Counted from the stretch's first letter, positions 1 through 6,017 are shown. The stretch is DNA of 8,929 nt from an uncultured Lachnospiraceae bacterium (GCA_902795715.1 CADBME010000166.1:1-8929); one strand, 5' to 3'. The notes: generated from the letters alone by a model not told the origin. A program made the numbers and translations.

Positions 1-334
1 GATTATTCTCAACTCCCCAAACGGAAGAAACCCACCCGGAACTAAGTGCACTATACCCATCCGCTTTATTATAAGCACTGTGGGCTGCCTTCAATGCCTC
101 ATCATAAGTAAAATCACCGCTGCCATCCAGGTCTTTTACGGTGACCTTCTTCCAGGCCATGGCATCACCATCATTGGTCTTTGCGATCACACCCTTATCG
201 CTGACGGTCATATAAACCGTAATGTCTTTTGCTGCCGCTGCAAGAGCATCAGCCGGCATCACTGAGAACACCAGCATGAAAACCAGTGCCAAAGCTGCCA
301 TTTTTGTAAAATAGCGTTTTTTCAATTTACCCAT
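1..334 (-). CDS. Secreted DUF4430-like protein, N-terminal part (runs off the window)
   Basis: Reading leftward from ATG at 334, 111 residues are visible before the window edge. Residues 1-7 are basic (MGKLKKR), residues 12-28 are hydrophobic, and A-D-A-L-A-A-A follows at about 29-35, which together make a typical signal peptide with cleavage near residue 30-35. The mature part starts K-D-I-T-V-Y-M-T-V-S-D-K-G, continues with an EF-hand-like D-L-D-G-S-G-D-F-T-Y-D-E-A-L (68-81) and A-A-H (83-85), and reaches W-V-S-S-V-W-G-V-E-N. This order resembles the DUF4430-type surface proteins of gut Firmicutes, where the domain is thought to fold like transcobalamin. The family call comes from memory of the pattern and is moderate. 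The start is fixed by AGGAG at 341-345, six bases upstream. The cargo or function is unknown, and the C-terminal anchor, if any, lies outside the window. Confidence 0.72.
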   Translation of the reverse strand, partial: MGKLKKRYFTKMAALALVFMLVFSVMPADALAAAAKDITVYMTVSDKGVIAKTNDGDAMAWKKVTVKDLDGSGDFTYDEALKAAHSAYNKADGYSALSSGWVSSVWGVENN

Positions 335-440
335 TCCCTTCTCCTTTCTTGAAAGAACTAGCATAAAAACCCCCGAGAATCTGCTATTTTCCATTATAAC
401 TAATCGGATAATACAGAATTCCCGCTGCTGTTTCATTTAT

Positions 441-469
441 ATTATAATTTTACTATTATTAATAAGCAA
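441..469 (-). promoter_or_regulatory. Candidate sigma-A promoter of the secreted-protein gene
   Basis: On the minus strand, TTGCTT (469-464), a 17-base spacer and a perfect TATAAT (446-441) would start a transcript near 434 with a leader of about 100 bases. A second pair, TTGTTT-17-TATACT, lies further upstream within about 490-520. The region is very AT-rich, so chance matches are likely and the choice between the two is open. Confidence 0.5.
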
Positions 470-934
470 TCTATAAAAAGTATAATTTTTTGCAATATTG
501 TAAACAAGTATTTCTTATTCCTATTGATACTTTTTAGTAATTTATTATAAATCTTTTTCCAAATGATTAGAATCCAGACTATTACAGCTTTATTACTTCT
601 TCTTCTAAATCTAACTGTTCAAAATATTTTTGTTATATATTACAGATTTTAATCATTTTTAAAAGATTCTGCAGTAAGAAATACCATTGGCCTCCTCATA
701 CTCAATTTTAAAGCAGAGAATCCCTTGCCCTGAATGACCATTTCAAGATACAGGTCAGGTGAATTACTTCGTCGGAGATTTTTTGCGCAGCAGATTCCTG
801 AAGCCGGTCCTGGATGGGAAAGATTCCGTCTTAAGGCTGACCGATCCTATCATAAAAAACTCACATGAACCCTGCCTCCGGAGGAAGGAAAATCAGCAAA
901 AACCCTGAAAATATAAGGAAAATCAAAAAAATGT

Positions 935-962
935 TTTACAAATCCATGAAAAATGTTATAAT
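935..962 (+). promoter_or_regulatory. Sigma-A promoter of the S1-type gene
   Basis: TTTACA (935-940), a 16-base spacer and a perfect TATAAT (957-962) predict a start near 969 and a leader of about 79 bases before the ATG at 1048. The position and the near-consensus hexamers fit a well-expressed housekeeping gene. Confidence 0.72.
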
Positions 963-1047
963 AGACAAGATTGACGGCATGGCAGCATTGATTTCACTCC
1001 AATTCTCCCGTGTCAGGATTGAATATTAAGAAAAGGGGACGATCAAT

Positions 1048-2010
1048 ATGAGCGAATCTATGGCAGATTTTGAAAAAGAAATCGACGCGTCCTTCCGCAC
1101 CCTGAACGAGGGAGAAGTGGTTGAAGGCGTGATCACCGCAGTTAATGACGATGCAGCGTATGTGGATATCAATTATCATGCGCAGGGAATCGTTAAGAAA
1201 GCGGACTACAGTGACGATCCTGCATTCACCATGCAGAGTGTCAAGGTAGGCGACAACATCAAGGCTGCTGTTCTGTCCATGAACGACGGCGAGGGCAATG
1301 TAGCACTTTCTGTAAAGGAAGCCGGCAAGAGCCAGGCATGGCAGACATTAGCCCAGTACAAAGAAGAAGGCACCATCATTCCGGTTCACATCAGCAGTGT
1401 TGTGAATAAGGGTGTTGTAGCTTACATCGAGGGCATCCGCGGATTTATCCCGGCTTCCCACCTTGATATCGGCTACGTAGAAGATACCAATACATTCCTT
1501 GACAAAGATGTGGATGTTAAGGTTATCACAGCAGAGCAGGCACAGAACCGTCTGGTCCTGTCTGTGAAGGAAGTTCTTTTCCAGCGCCGCCGTGAAGAGC
1601 GTGCTGCCCGGATCGAAGCCATCAAAGAAGGCGAAATCATGACGGGTACTGTTGAGACACTTCAGCCCTACGGAGCTTTCATCGGACTTGGTGACGGAGT
1701 ATCCGGCCTGTGCCATATCTCCCAGATTGCTCACAAGCGGATTGAGACTCCCGGTGAAGTACTGAGCGAAGGTCAGGAAGTTAAGGTTAAGGTTCTCAAG
1801 GTTGCAGACGGCAAGATCAGCCTCAGCATCCGTCAGGCCGAAGACCGTCCGGAACGTCCTTCCAGAGATCGCGGCGATCGTGAAGGCGGACGCGGACGTG
1901 ACCGCGGAGACCGTGGTTCCCGCAGAAACCAGGGTCCCTCTTCCTACAAAGATGAAGGCGCTGCAACAACAGGTCTCGGCGCACTTCTGAAGGATATCAA
2001 GCTCGACTAA
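1048..2010 (+). CDS. rpsA: S1 RNA-binding domain protein (ribosomal protein S1 homologue)
   Basis: This 320-residue protein has three S1 (OB-fold) RNA-binding repeats: about 21-90 (G-E-V-V-E-G-V-I-T-A-V), 105-175 (G-T-I-I-P-V-H-I-S-S-V) and 194-264 (G-E-I-M-T-G-T-V-E-T-L-Q-P-Y-G-A-F-I, ending K-I-S-L-S-I-R-Q). The third is the most canonical. An Arg/Gly/Asp-rich tail (about 267-295) follows, then a short conserved-looking end (G-L-G-A-L-L-K-D-I-K-L-D). E. coli S1 has six repeats and Bacillus YpfD four, so this is the short Clostridia type. Such proteins bind mRNA at the ribosome, but in Firmicutes their role in initiation is less essential than in E. coli. AAGGGG at 1033-1038 lies about nine bases before the ATG. 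It is monocistronic, with its own promoter and terminator. The symbol is used by homology. Confidence 0.88.
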   Translation: MSESMADFEKEIDASFRTLNEGEVVEGVITAVNDDAAYVDINYHAQGIVKKADYSDDPAFTMQSVKVGDNIKAAVLSMNDGEGNVALSVKEAGKSQAWQTLAQYKEEGTIIPVHISSVVNKGVVAYIEGIRGFIPASHLDIGYVEDTNTFLDKDVDVKVITAEQAQNRLVLSVKEVLFQRRREERAARIEAIKEGEIMTGTVETLQPYGAFIGLGDGVSGLCHISQIAHKRIETPGEVLSEGQEVKVKVLKVADGKISLSIRQAEDRPERPSRDRGDREGGRGRDRGDRGSRRNQGPSSYKDEGAATTGLGALLKDIKLD

Positions 2011-2082
2011 TTGATATGTTGATATCTATGATCATTTGATATTTACCTGTCATTTGATTGAAAAAACGGATACTAACGATTA

Positions 2083-2116
2083 ACCGGCACAGAAGCTGTC
2101 TTCCGTGCCGGTTTTT
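2083..2116 (+). terminator. Rho-independent terminator of the S1-type gene
   Basis: ACCGGCAC (2083-2090) pairs perfectly with GTGCCGGT (2105-2112). An inner GAAG/CTTC extension closes on a CTGT loop with one A-C mismatch between the two stems. A run of five T ends the hairpin (2112-2116). It lies 72 bases after the S1 stop codon. The minus side has no T run directly after the stem, so it is unlikely to stop the facing mgtC-type gene. Confidence 0.9.
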
Positions 2117-2212
2117 ATTGTATCTATATTCTTTTCTTATCTGTATCTTTTCTATTATTAAGCTAATCTTATTATATTAAGCTACTCTTTTCGATGCCTT
2201 TTTAGCGATCAG

Positions 2213-2926
2213 CTAGATACTCATCTCCCTCACCTGTGGATGTTCATTCATAAAGGCTACTACATCCGCATAGGAAAAGGGACGATAAGAACGGACAGAC
2301 AAGATCATTTCTATTTCCCCTTCTGTCTTTTTCTTTTTAATATGCGTATTATCAATAATGCATTTCTTTTCATCGAAGAAACGGTTCAATGCTTCATGCA
2401 GTTCCGGTTGATCCTTCATACGGACTACAATATCATACTCATGCTGGTAGTTGGAACCGGCAGGATGCTTATGAAGAGCGAACTGGAGAATCAGAATAAT
2501 CCCGGTTGCCGCAAATCCGACAAGATAGAGACCTGATCCGATAGACAGTCCGACCGCCGCCGTAGCCCAGATTCCGGCAGCAGTAGTCAGGCCTTTTACA
2601 CCGGATTTACCCTGCTTGAAAATAATACCGGCACCCAGAAATGAGATGCCGCTGACGACCTGGGCAGCTATACGGGCATTGTCCGTCTTGTTCAGGCTTA
2701 GCTCCGCCACATCAACAAAAGCATACTTTGAAAGAATCATAAAAAGAGCAGCCGACAATGCCACGATACAGTGGGTTCGAATACCGGCTTCCTTAAATCT
2801 CTTTGATCGTTCAAGACCGATCAGACCGCCCGCAACCGTTGCGATGACCAGTCGGATTATAAACTCAAGATTATCACTCCATCTCAGCAGCATTTCCGGC
2901 TGAAACTCTGTTAATCCTTTTATCAT
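2213..2926 (-). CDS. MgtC/SapB-family membrane protein
   Basis: A 237-residue inner-membrane protein. Family signatures in order: G-G-L-I-G-L-E-R (33-40) followed by a basic stretch and G-I-R-T-H; Q-V-V-S-G-I-S-F-L-G-A-G-I-I-F (89-103); G-L-T-T-A-A-G-I-W-A-T-A-A-V-G-L (112-127). Hydrophobic segments lie at about 22-37, 52-68, 86-103, 113-129 and 131-150, which fits the usual five-helix MgtC core. Residues 163-237 form a soluble ACT-like tail, as in long MgtC members. MgtC of Salmonella supports growth in low magnesium and inhibits the F-type ATP synthase; what non-pathogen homologues do is uncertain, so no symbol is given. The start at 2926 is fixed by GGGGAGG (2940-2934). It stands alone between a facing S1 gene and a divergent LacI gene. 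No clear terminator of its own was seen. Confidence 0.9.
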   Translation of the reverse strand: MIKGLTEFQPEMLLRWSDNLEFIIRLVIATVAGGLIGLERSKRFKEAGIRTHCIVALSAALFMILSKYAFVDVAELSLNKTDNARIAAQVVSGISFLGAGIIFKQGKSGVKGLTTAAGIWATAAVGLSIGSGLYLVGFAATGIILILQFALHKHPAGSNYQHEYDIVVRMKDQPELHEALNRFFDEKKCIIDNTHIKKKKTEGEIEMILSVRSYRPFSYADVVAFMNEHPQVREMSI

Positions 2927-2968
2927 CTGACATCCTCCCCATACAATGATAATTACCTTCTGCTTCTT

Positions 2969-3005
2969 GAACTGCTTATTGAACTTACTGAATAAGAAGC
3001 AGTTC
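2969..3005 (-). repeat. Bulged stem-loop in the mgtC-type leader
   Basis: GAACTGCTTATT (2969-2980) pairs with AATAAGAAGCAGTTC (2991-3005) over 12 base pairs with a three-base bulge and a ten-base loop. On the plus strand the left arm lies inside two near-identical tandem 12-mers, CTGCTTCTTGAA and CTGCTTATTGAA. It lies 43 bases upstream of the start codon in the predicted leader. No T run follows on the minus strand, so it is not a simple terminator. A regulatory role is inference only. Confidence 0.45.
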
Positions 3006-3099
3006 CAATTGATATATTATTCATTTTAGAATAGTACTCATTCTGACATAAGACTCAGGAAAAATACTTTTTAATATTTGAGCACAATTATTTAACTAT

Positions 3100-3127
3100 G
3101 ATATACCGTCTGTAAAAGAAATGTCAA
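3100..3127 (-). promoter_or_regulatory. Candidate sigma-A promoter of the mgtC-type gene
   Basis: On the minus strand a perfect TTGACA (3127-3122), a 16-base spacer and TATATC (3105-3100) would start a transcript near 3093. That leaves a leader of about 165 bases before the ATG at 2926, which contains the stem-loop at 2969-3005. Confidence 0.6.
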
Positions 3128-3208
3128 CCATCCTGAGAACCTATTTTCAGAGATTTATTCAAAAAACTTTATCAATCATTTTACTGTATTCAACTAAAGG
3201 ATTTTCTC

Positions 3209-3237
3209 TTGATTACTAATCAGGCATCGGCTATAAT
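3209..3237 (+). promoter_or_regulatory. Promoter of lacI-type gene 1, with palindromic candidate operator
   Basis: TTGATT (3209-3214), a 17-base spacer and a perfect TATAAT (3232-3237) predict a start near 3244. A 13-base perfect palindrome, TGATTA-C-TAATCA (3210-3222), covers the -35 box and part of the spacer, so a bound regulator would block polymerase. Its half-site matches those found upstream of the second LacI gene. The rest of the 346-base gap 2927-3272 holds the mgtC leader and AT-rich DNA in which I see no gene. Confidence 0.65.
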
Positions 3238-3272
3238 TAAAAATAATAAAACCCATTCAAAAAGGAGACATT

Positions 3273-4355
3273 ATGCCAAAAAAGAACAAAGCAACAACAA
3301 GGGATATCGCCAGAGAATGTAAGCTGTCCCAGTCCACCGTCTCCATGGTGCTAAGCGGCAGGGAAGACATTCATTTCAAAGAAGAAACCGTACGAAAAGT
3401 ACTTGCCACAGCAGACAAAATGGGCTATGTCTACAAAAAACGCCCCAAAAAGCCGGAAAACCCACTTCATAAAACCGTCCTGATCATGTGTCCATCCCTC
3501 TCCACGGAATACTATACTACCCTGGTCCGGACCATCACAAAAAGCGCAAAGAAAAAAGGTCTCCACACTATGACCACCTATACCATGAGAGACCTGAAAA
3601 CAGAAGAAGACTTCCTGAACACAGCCCTCCACTCCCAATTCTACGGGATCATCTATACCTACGCCCCCCAGGCCATAGACAAAATCAACCAGCTTCACAG
3701 GAAGATTCCCTTTGTACTCATCAACGACTATAACGAAAAACTCCGTATCCCTTTAATCGAGCTGGACAGCAAACGATCCGGAATCATGATCGGCGACCAC
3801 CTTGTCTCCCTGGGACATCGTCATATCGCATATATGACAACCCCCCTCGATTCTCTGGAACTCCCCCGGATACGCCGTCTGGACGGACTGAAAGAATCCT
3901 TCAGCCGGGCCGGACTGGACCCGGAAAACGTAGAAACCATCGCCCTCACCCAAAACCAATGGGATTATTATCTGATGGGCAACCGCTACTATGATGCCGG
4001 ATACCAGTTAACCATGCAATACATGAAATCCGCAGGCCACCAGGCAACCGCCTTCGTAGGCAACAACGATCAGATATCCTTCGGAATCATAGACGCCCTC
4101 CGCAAAATGGGCTACTCCATCCCCGACGACTACTCCGTCTGCGGTTTCGACAACACCCTGGCCTCCTCCTTCGAAGGCATCTCCCTCACCACCATCGACC
4201 ACTCCATCGAAGAAAAAGGAGCCTCCGCAATACGGATCCTGGTCGATATGCACACATCATCCACCGAGCCCTCCAATAAAAGAGCACTGATGCGGCTCGA
4301 ATACGACCCCGTCCTCCTTGTGAGAAACTCCACAGGACCGGCAGTGAGACAATAG
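3273..4355 (+). CDS. LacI-family transcriptional regulator 1
   Basis: A 360-residue LacI/GalR-type regulator. The DNA-binding helix-turn-helix is at about 8-29 (T-T-R-D-I-A ... S-Q-S-T-V-S-M-V-L-S-G). The hinge (about 45-65) is Lys/Pro-rich and lacks the usual x-P-N-x-x-A-R-x-L motif. The sugar-binding-protein-like core (66-352) carries E-L-D-S-K-R-S-G-I (163-171), G-H-R-H-I-A (181-186), G-N-N-D (263-266) and D-D-Y-S-V-C-G-F-D-N (285-294). The effector is presumably a sugar or sugar phosphate, but cannot be named. AAGGAG (3262-3267) lies five bases before the ATG. The gene is convergent with the GpsA-like gene, and its TAG stop is the first triplet of a REP palindrome. It is paralogous to the gene at 6340-7412. 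The palindrome over its own promoter suggests autoregulation. Confidence 0.93.
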   Translation: MPKKNKATTRDIARECKLSQSTVSMVLSGREDIHFKEETVRKVLATADKMGYVYKKRPKKPENPLHKTVLIMCPSLSTEYYTTLVRTITKSAKKKGLHTMTTYTMRDLKTEEDFLNTALHSQFYGIIYTYAPQAIDKINQLHRKIPFVLINDYNEKLRIPLIELDSKRSGIMIGDHLVSLGHRHIAYMTTPLDSLELPRIRRLDGLKESFSRAGLDPENVETIALTQNQWDYYLMGNRYYDAGYQLTMQYMKSAGHQATAFVGNNDQISFGIIDALRKMGYSIPDDYSVCGFDNTLASSFEGISLTTIDHSIEEKGASAIRILVDMHTSSTEPSNKRALMRLEYDPVLLVRNSTGPAVRQ

Positions 4356-4442
4356 TGGGACAATGGGGACGTTTCATATTGTCCCACTTTGTCGTTTTTT
4401 TACCAAAGTGGGACAATATGAAACGTCCCCATTGTCCCACTA
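4353..4442. repeat. REPIN-like nested palindrome (two inverted REP units)
   Basis: Two perfect 39-base arms, 4353-4391 and 4404-4442, are reverse complements around a 12-base loop containing seven T. Each arm is itself a hairpin: AGTGGGACAAT and ATTGTCCCACT enclose a head containing GGGGACGTTTCAT. This two-level symmetry is the defining architecture of REPINs, elements moved by REP-associated tyrosine transposases (RAYT, Y1 transposase family). Similar GGGAC...GTCCC repeats occur in Firmicutes genomes as far as I recall. No RAYT gene is in the window, so it would have to be elsewhere in the genome. Confidence 0.88.
4355..4401 (+). terminator. First REP unit acting as intrinsic terminator of lacI-type gene 1
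   Basis: The AGTGGGACAAT/ATTGTCCCACT hairpin begins at the stop codon and is followed by TTTGTCG and seven T (4395-4401). A long GC-containing stem before a T run fits rho-independent termination. The T run is formed by the loop between the two REP units. The competing full-length hairpin of both arms could form only after polymerase has passed the T run. Confidence 0.55.
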
Positions 4443-4476
4443 AAGAACCATGATGGAAAAGAGAATAAAACCGAAA

Positions 4477-4508
4477 ACAGCCAATCATCTGTCCAAATGA
4501 TTGGCTGT
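4477..4508 (-). terminator. Rho-independent terminator of the GpsA-like gene
   Basis: ACAGCCAATCAT (4477-4488) and ATGATTGGCTGT (4497-4508) form a perfect 12-base stem with an eight-base loop. On the minus strand the stem is followed by TTTCGGTTTTATTC, a T-rich tail. It lies 176 bases beyond the TAG at 4684. The plus side lacks a T run, so its direction matches the leftward gene. The remainder, 4509-4650, holds a 9-base direct repeat TACATATTG (4520-4528, 4536-4544) and no gene I can support. Confidence 0.75.
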
Positions 4509-4650
4509 CTGGTATTCATTACATATTGTAGGTACTACATATTGCTGGCTCACTGCTTTCCAGTCATGCTGCTTACCGGCAACATTCTAAATATTGGGCA
4601 GTTGCTTGCTGAACCTATATTCTCTGCTAAGGATTGGAAATATTCCCCAA

Positions 4651-4686
4651 AATAGGACAATATGAAACGTCCCCACTGTCCCACTA
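4651..4686. repeat. Third, single REP unit, diverged
   Basis: This unit matches the right arm of the REPIN at 4404-4442 in the same orientation, with small differences: ATAGGACAAT replaces GTGGGACAAT, and CCCCACTG replaces CCCCATTG. It therefore forms inverted ends with 4353 and encloses a 334-base interval. Its terminal CTA is the reverse complement of the stop codon of the GpsA-like gene. The mismatches weaken its own hairpin, suggesting an older or decaying copy. Confidence 0.82.
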
Positions 4687-5727
4687 TTCTACGACTGTGG
4701 TGAAAGCATCCCAGGGAATGTTCACAGCGGCGCCCTGGTTGATAATTTCGTCGACATGCATCAGGAGCGGGTAGTCCGAAAGTTTTACAACACCTCGCTC
4801 AGCCAGTTTTCTGACAGCTCTTGCTGTTCTGGTAGCGATTACGATGGATTCGAGGGTTACACCGTTGAGTTCTTCCATGGCTTCGTCAAAGCTGAGTCCG
4901 CGTCCGAGAAGGGTTCCGATCTTTCTGGTTCTTCCGCCGAATACGGTTACAAAGAGGTCGCCGCCGCCATGGACGATGTTCTCGGGGCCTCCACCGATGA
5001 GTTCGAGGAGCTGGATCATCTCTTTGAGTCCCTGTCCGAAGAGGGCTGCCTGAGAGTTATAATGTACGGCTCCGATCTTTCCGTCTCTCTTCTCAGCAAG
5101 TCCTACAGCGAGGGTTACACCCAGGGCATAGGCATTCTTCATAGCAACTGCGCACTCAACTCCGACTACGTCCGTTGACAGGGAGATATGATAATAATCT
5201 GTTGCCAGGAGAGATTTGATATACTTGAGTGTCTCCATGTCCTTGCCGCAGAAAGCAACGTGGGAGTCGTCATGGTCTGCTAATTCGTAGCTGGTGCAAG
5301 GTCCGCCGATGGCATTAAGGTTGAGATTCTTGCCTTCAGGCTGTCTCTCTGCGAAGATGGTGGGATAGGGAACCAGAGTTCCGTCTTCCAGATCTACCAT
5401 TCCTTTTGTTACGGTCAGAAGCGGAACATCTTCAGAAAGCACCGGAAGGATCTCGTCGCAGAACCAGTCAAGTCCGAAGCTGCTGACACCGCCGAGAACC
5501 AGGTCTGCACCCTGGAGGGCTTCTTCAAGCTCTTCAATCTGATAATACTTGATGCCGTGATGTAAAGTTCTCTTTAATGTAATATGGAAGTCATCCTTGC
5601 GAAGGCCGTCGATGATGTCACGATCCAGGGGTGATCCTACCAGTCTTACCTCATGTCCGTTTTCAAAAGCCGGGAATGTAATTGCTGAATTCATCTGTCC
5701 TGCACACACAAAAGTAATAACGCTCAT
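4684..5727 (-). CDS. GpsA-like NAD(P)-dependent dehydrogenase
   Basis: A 347-residue cytoplasmic protein of the glycerol-3-phosphate dehydrogenase (GpsA) superfamily. Matching landmarks are T-V-T-K-G-M (105-110, Lys108), I-G-G-P (140-143), G-V-E-C-A-V-A-M-K-N (189-198, Lys197 at the place of the catalytic lysine), H-G-G-G-D-L-F (253-259), G-R-T-R-K (265-269), and R-T-A-R-A-V (310-315). Length fits GpsA (about 330-350). The Rossmann fingerprint is unusual: V-C-A-G-Q-M-N-S-A (7-15) replaces G-x-G-x-x-G, so two of three glycines are Cys8 and Asn13. The substrate may therefore differ from dihydroxyacetone phosphate, and I give no symbol. The start at 5727 is set by GAGGAGG (5740-5734). The frame stays open upstream to 5991, but that part is low-complexity, Lys/Arg-rich and lacks a ribosome binding site. 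Placement between two LacI regulators suggests carbohydrate-linked control. Confidence 0.83.
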   Translation of the reverse strand: MSVITFVCAGQMNSAITFPAFENGHEVRLVGSPLDRDIIDGLRKDDFHITLKRTLHHGIKYYQIEELEEALQGADLVLGGVSSFGLDWFCDEILPVLSEDVPLLTVTKGMVDLEDGTLVPYPTIFAERQPEGKNLNLNAIGGPCTSYELADHDDSHVAFCGKDMETLKYIKSLLATDYYHISLSTDVVGVECAVAMKNAYALGVTLAVGLAEKRDGKIGAVHYNSQAALFGQGLKEMIQLLELIGGGPENIVHGGGDLFVTVFGGRTRKIGTLLGRGLSFDEAMEELNGVTLESIVIATRTARAVRKLAERGVVKLSDYPLLMHVDEIINQGAAVNIPWDAFTTVVE

Positions 5728-5733
5728 TTTTTT

Positions 5734-5740
5734 CCTCCTC
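5734..5740 (-). promoter_or_regulatory. Ribosome binding site that decides the GpsA-like start
   Basis: On the minus strand GAGGAGG (5740-5734) lies six bases before the ATG at 5727. It is the only strong Shine-Dalgarno match in the open frame, which runs on upstream to 5991. The Rossmann beta strand V-I-T-F-V begins at residue 3 from this ATG, as expected for GpsA proteins. Confidence 0.9.
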
Positions 5741-5823
5741 TGTAACCCTTTCAATTTTTGATTTTCTTTGAATCGTTTTTTGAATCTAATTGTTTCTTTG
5801 TAACTTCTCTTTGAATCTTCCGG

Positions 5824-5851
5824 GATCTTCATTCTTCTGAAGATGAAGATC
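5824..5851 (-). repeat. Inverted repeat in the leader of the GpsA-like gene
   Basis: GATCTTCAT (5824-5832) and ATGAAGATC (5843-5851) are perfect inverted arms around ten bases. It lies in the predicted leader, about 97 bases before the start codon. Between it and the start codon the plus strand carries three copies of TTTGAATC (5767-5774, 5779-5786, 5810-5817). No riboswitch class was recognised. Confidence 0.45.
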
Positions 5852-5946
5852 ATGATATGGTTTCCTGTCTTGTTGGCTTGCAGACTCGTCCGGCTTTCCT
5901 GTCCTTCCTGGCTTGTCTGACATATCTGTTTTGTTCTTATGGCTGT

Positions 5947-5975
5947 ATTCAACCATATATTCCTTCTCTTGTCAA
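5947..5975 (-). promoter_or_regulatory. Candidate promoter P1 of the GpsA-like gene
   Basis: On the minus strand a perfect TTGACA (5975-5970), a 17-base spacer and TTGAAT (5952-5947), preceded by TGG as a possible extended -10, predict a start near 5940 and a leader of about 210 bases. The -10 box is imperfect. Confidence 0.55.
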
Positions 5976-6017
5976 ACGCCCGAAACCGCATGAATCGTAA
6001 GTTTTTCAGGGTTTTTC

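Larger units (their letters stand above)
335..1047. other. 713-base intergenic region between divergent genes
   Basis: Bases 335-670 are strongly AT-rich and hold the leader and promoters of the leftward secreted-protein gene. Bases 700-890 are more GC-balanced and contain a perfect palindrome CCTCCGGAGG at 875-884. A 44-codon open frame lies at 734-868 on plus and a 29-codon frame on minus; neither has a ribosome binding site and I do not call them genes. The S1 promoter and leader fill 935-1047. No RNA gene or known riboswitch was recognised here. Confidence 0.5.

Noticed and set aside
335..440. Riboswitch in the leader of the secreted-protein gene
   Set aside because: I could not find a conserved core of cyclic-di-GMP or other known classes; only AT-rich DNA and short pairings are visible.
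734..868. 44-codon plus-strand ORF in the first intergenic region
   Set aside because: No ribosome binding site, an in-frame TGA directly before the ATG, no recognisable domain, and a competing short frame on the other strand.
1994..2042. Three TTGATAT copies and one ATATCAA around the S1 stop codon
   Set aside because: Short and AT-rich, with irregular spacing; no promoter or known regulator context, so chance is a fair explanation.
4130..4488. Minus-strand ORFs across the lacI-1 end and the REPIN
   Set aside because: They are shadows of lacI-1 and of the palindromic repeat, with no domain signal or ribosome binding site.
5728..5991. N-terminal extension of the GpsA-like protein by 88 residues
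   Set aside because: The frame is open, but the sequence is Lys/Arg-rich and unlike the family. It overlaps promoter P1, and a strong GAGGAGG lies just before the internal ATG at 5727.
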